5,707 nt of DNA, taken from the NCBI GenBank assembly GCA_013331515.1, contig DUGG01000022.1:4916-10622 (forward strand), written 5' to 3'. The stretch comes from Candidatus Woesearchaeota archaeon. Its GTDB lineage: Archaea > Nanobdellota > Nanobdellia > Woesearchaeales > UBA10216. Below the pieces are notes generated by a model that saw only the letters and a list, made by a program, of their open reading frames with translations, was not told where the DNA came from and searched no databases. Position numbers and translations under genes: made by a program. Position 1 is the first letter of the stretch; each line of letters begins with the position of its first letter. Of this stretch, positions 4,706 through 5,707 are shown piece after piece.

Positions 4706-4720
4706 GAGATGGAAAGGAAA

Positions 4721-5707
4721 ATGAAATTTGAAGAGTTAAATTTGAACCCTGCGCTGCTAAAGGCGGTAAAGGGAATGGGATATGAAGATACAATGCCCAT
4801 CCAGGAAAAATGCATACCAGAGATAATGAAGGGAAAGGACGTCATGGGCCAGTCAAGCACCGGCTCAGGCAAGACGGCAGCGTTCGGCCTTCCAATCCTT
4901 GAAAGAATAGTGCCTGGAAAAGGGCTGCAGGCGCTCATACTTACACCCACCAGGGAGCTCTGCGTTCAGGTAACCGAAGCAATGAACCAGTTCGCCAGGA
5001 ACACAGGGGCAAGGAGCACCAGCGTTTACGGCGGCGTTGGCATAGAGCCGCAGATAAAAGCCATAAGGACAGCAGACATAGTCATTGGGACGCCAGGCAG
5101 GATACTTGACCACATCGAAAGGCGGACCATCCATTTCCAGAACGTCAGGTTCCTGGTGCTGGACGAGGCAGACAAGATGCTTGAGATGGGCTTCATAGAT
5201 GACGTGGAGAGAATAATAAGCCACGTGCCCAAAGAGAGGCAAACGCTGCTCTTCAGCGCAACCTTCTCCTCAGAAATACACGAGATAGCCAAGAGGCACC
5301 TCCGCTCGCCTATGACAGTCAAGGGCGACATATACGTAGACAAGAGCCTTCTGAAGCAGGTCTACTACGACATCAGACCTTATGACAAGTTCTCGCTGCT
5401 GGTGCACCTCCTGAAAAAGAGCACTCAAGGGCTGGCGCTCATCTTCTGCGCCACCAGGAGGGAAGTGGACGTAGTTGCCAGAAACCTCAAAATCCAGGGC
5501 GTGAACGAAATGGCAATACACGGCGGCCTCTCTCAGAACAAGCGGCTGTATGCCCTTGAGTCGCTCAGGAGGGGGCACATAAACGCGCTTGCTGCAACGG
5601 ACGTTGCAGCAAGGGGACTGGACATAAAAGACGTCACCCGCGTTTACAATTACGACGTGCCAAAATCATCAGAGGCATACGTGCACAGGATAGGCAGGAC
5701 CGCGAGG
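4721..5707 (+). CDS. DEAD-box ATP-dependent RNA helicase, 3' end missing
   Basis: The 329 visible residues hold nearly all helicase motifs of superfamily 2 DEAD-box proteins, in order: Q motif (F3, then GYEDTMPIQ at 20-28), motif I SSTGSGKT (45-52), Ia PTREL (76-80), GG at 104-105, Ib TPGR (124-127), II DEAD (148-151), III SAT (179-181), IV LIFCATR (240-246), V ATDVAARGLDI (292-302) and VI HRIGRTAR (322-329), where the window ends. These enzymes use ATP to unwind short RNA duplexes and remodel ribonucleoproteins in ribosome assembly, RNA decay or cold adaptation. Motif I has Ser where Ala is usual at its first position; otherwise no key residue is missing. ATG 4721 is favoured by the TATA spacing and because the Q-motif Phe follows at once; ATG 4703 and 4709 would add only six or four residues. 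Archaeal relatives are commonly 370-450 residues, so only the C-terminal tail is lost. Confidence 0.97.
   Translation, partial: MKFEELNLNPALLKAVKGMGYEDTMPIQEKCIPEIMKGKDVMGQSSTGSGKTAAFGLPILERIVPGKGLQALILTPTRELCVQVTEAMNQFARNTGARSTSVYGGVGIEPQIKAIRTADIVIGTPGRILDHIERRTIHFQNVRFLVLDEADKMLEMGFIDDVERIISHVPKERQTLLFSATFSSEIHEIAKRHLRSPMTVKGDIYVDKSLLKQVYYDIRPYDKFSLLVHLLKKSTQGLALIFCATRREVDVVARNLKIQGVNEMAIHGGLSQNKRLYALESLRRGHINALAATDVAARGLDIKDVTRVYNYDVPKSSEAYVHRIGRTAR

Overview
The window is archaeal. It carries a run of ribosomal and chromatin genes found only in archaea and eukaryotes (S19e, a PDCD5-type DNA-binding protein, L39e and L31e). Transcription units begin with A+T-rich TATA boxes about 25-35 bases before the start codon, several looking leaderless, and there are no bacterial -35/-10 promoters. 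Arg is coded mostly by AGG and Ala often by GCA. The small, mixed gene complement would fit a DPANN-type genome, but that placement is inference; a euryarchaeon cannot be excluded.

Layout from left to right. (1) 2-364: the 3' part of a PIN-domain (VapC-like) ribonuclease cut by the left edge. (2) 428-1900: a tight plus-strand operon of S19e, PDCD5-like protein, L39e and L31e with an overlap or gaps of only 5-6 bases, driven by a TATA box near 388-396. (3) 1961-3112: a single-domain GH63/trehalase-like (alpha/alpha)6-barrel glycosidase with its own TATA box. (4) 3109-3674, minus strand: a family 2 glycosyltransferase whose frame is broken; its TPR-containing C-terminus lies in another frame, and its true stop overlaps the glycosidase stop codon tail to tail. 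(5) 3675-3822: an intergenic stretch filled by two adjacent, perfectly paired hairpins (13 and 14 bp stems) with related arms and complementary loops. (6) 3823-4512, minus strand: a protein of about 229 residues that I do not recognise. (7) 4513-4720: a divergent promoter region with a 16-bp TATA-containing palindrome, a second TATA-like site and a hairpin. (8) 4721-5707: a DEAD-box RNA helicase cut by the right edge.

The ribosomal genes form a housekeeping translation unit. The glycosidase and the broken glycosyltransferase both concern carbohydrate but are convergent and separately promoted, so a shared pathway is only a suggestion. I see no clear defence system, CRISPR array, transposase, tRNA or rRNA. 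The most unusual structure is the twin-hairpin element at 3706-3796, followed by the frame break in the glycosyltransferase, which sits on a small inverted repeat.
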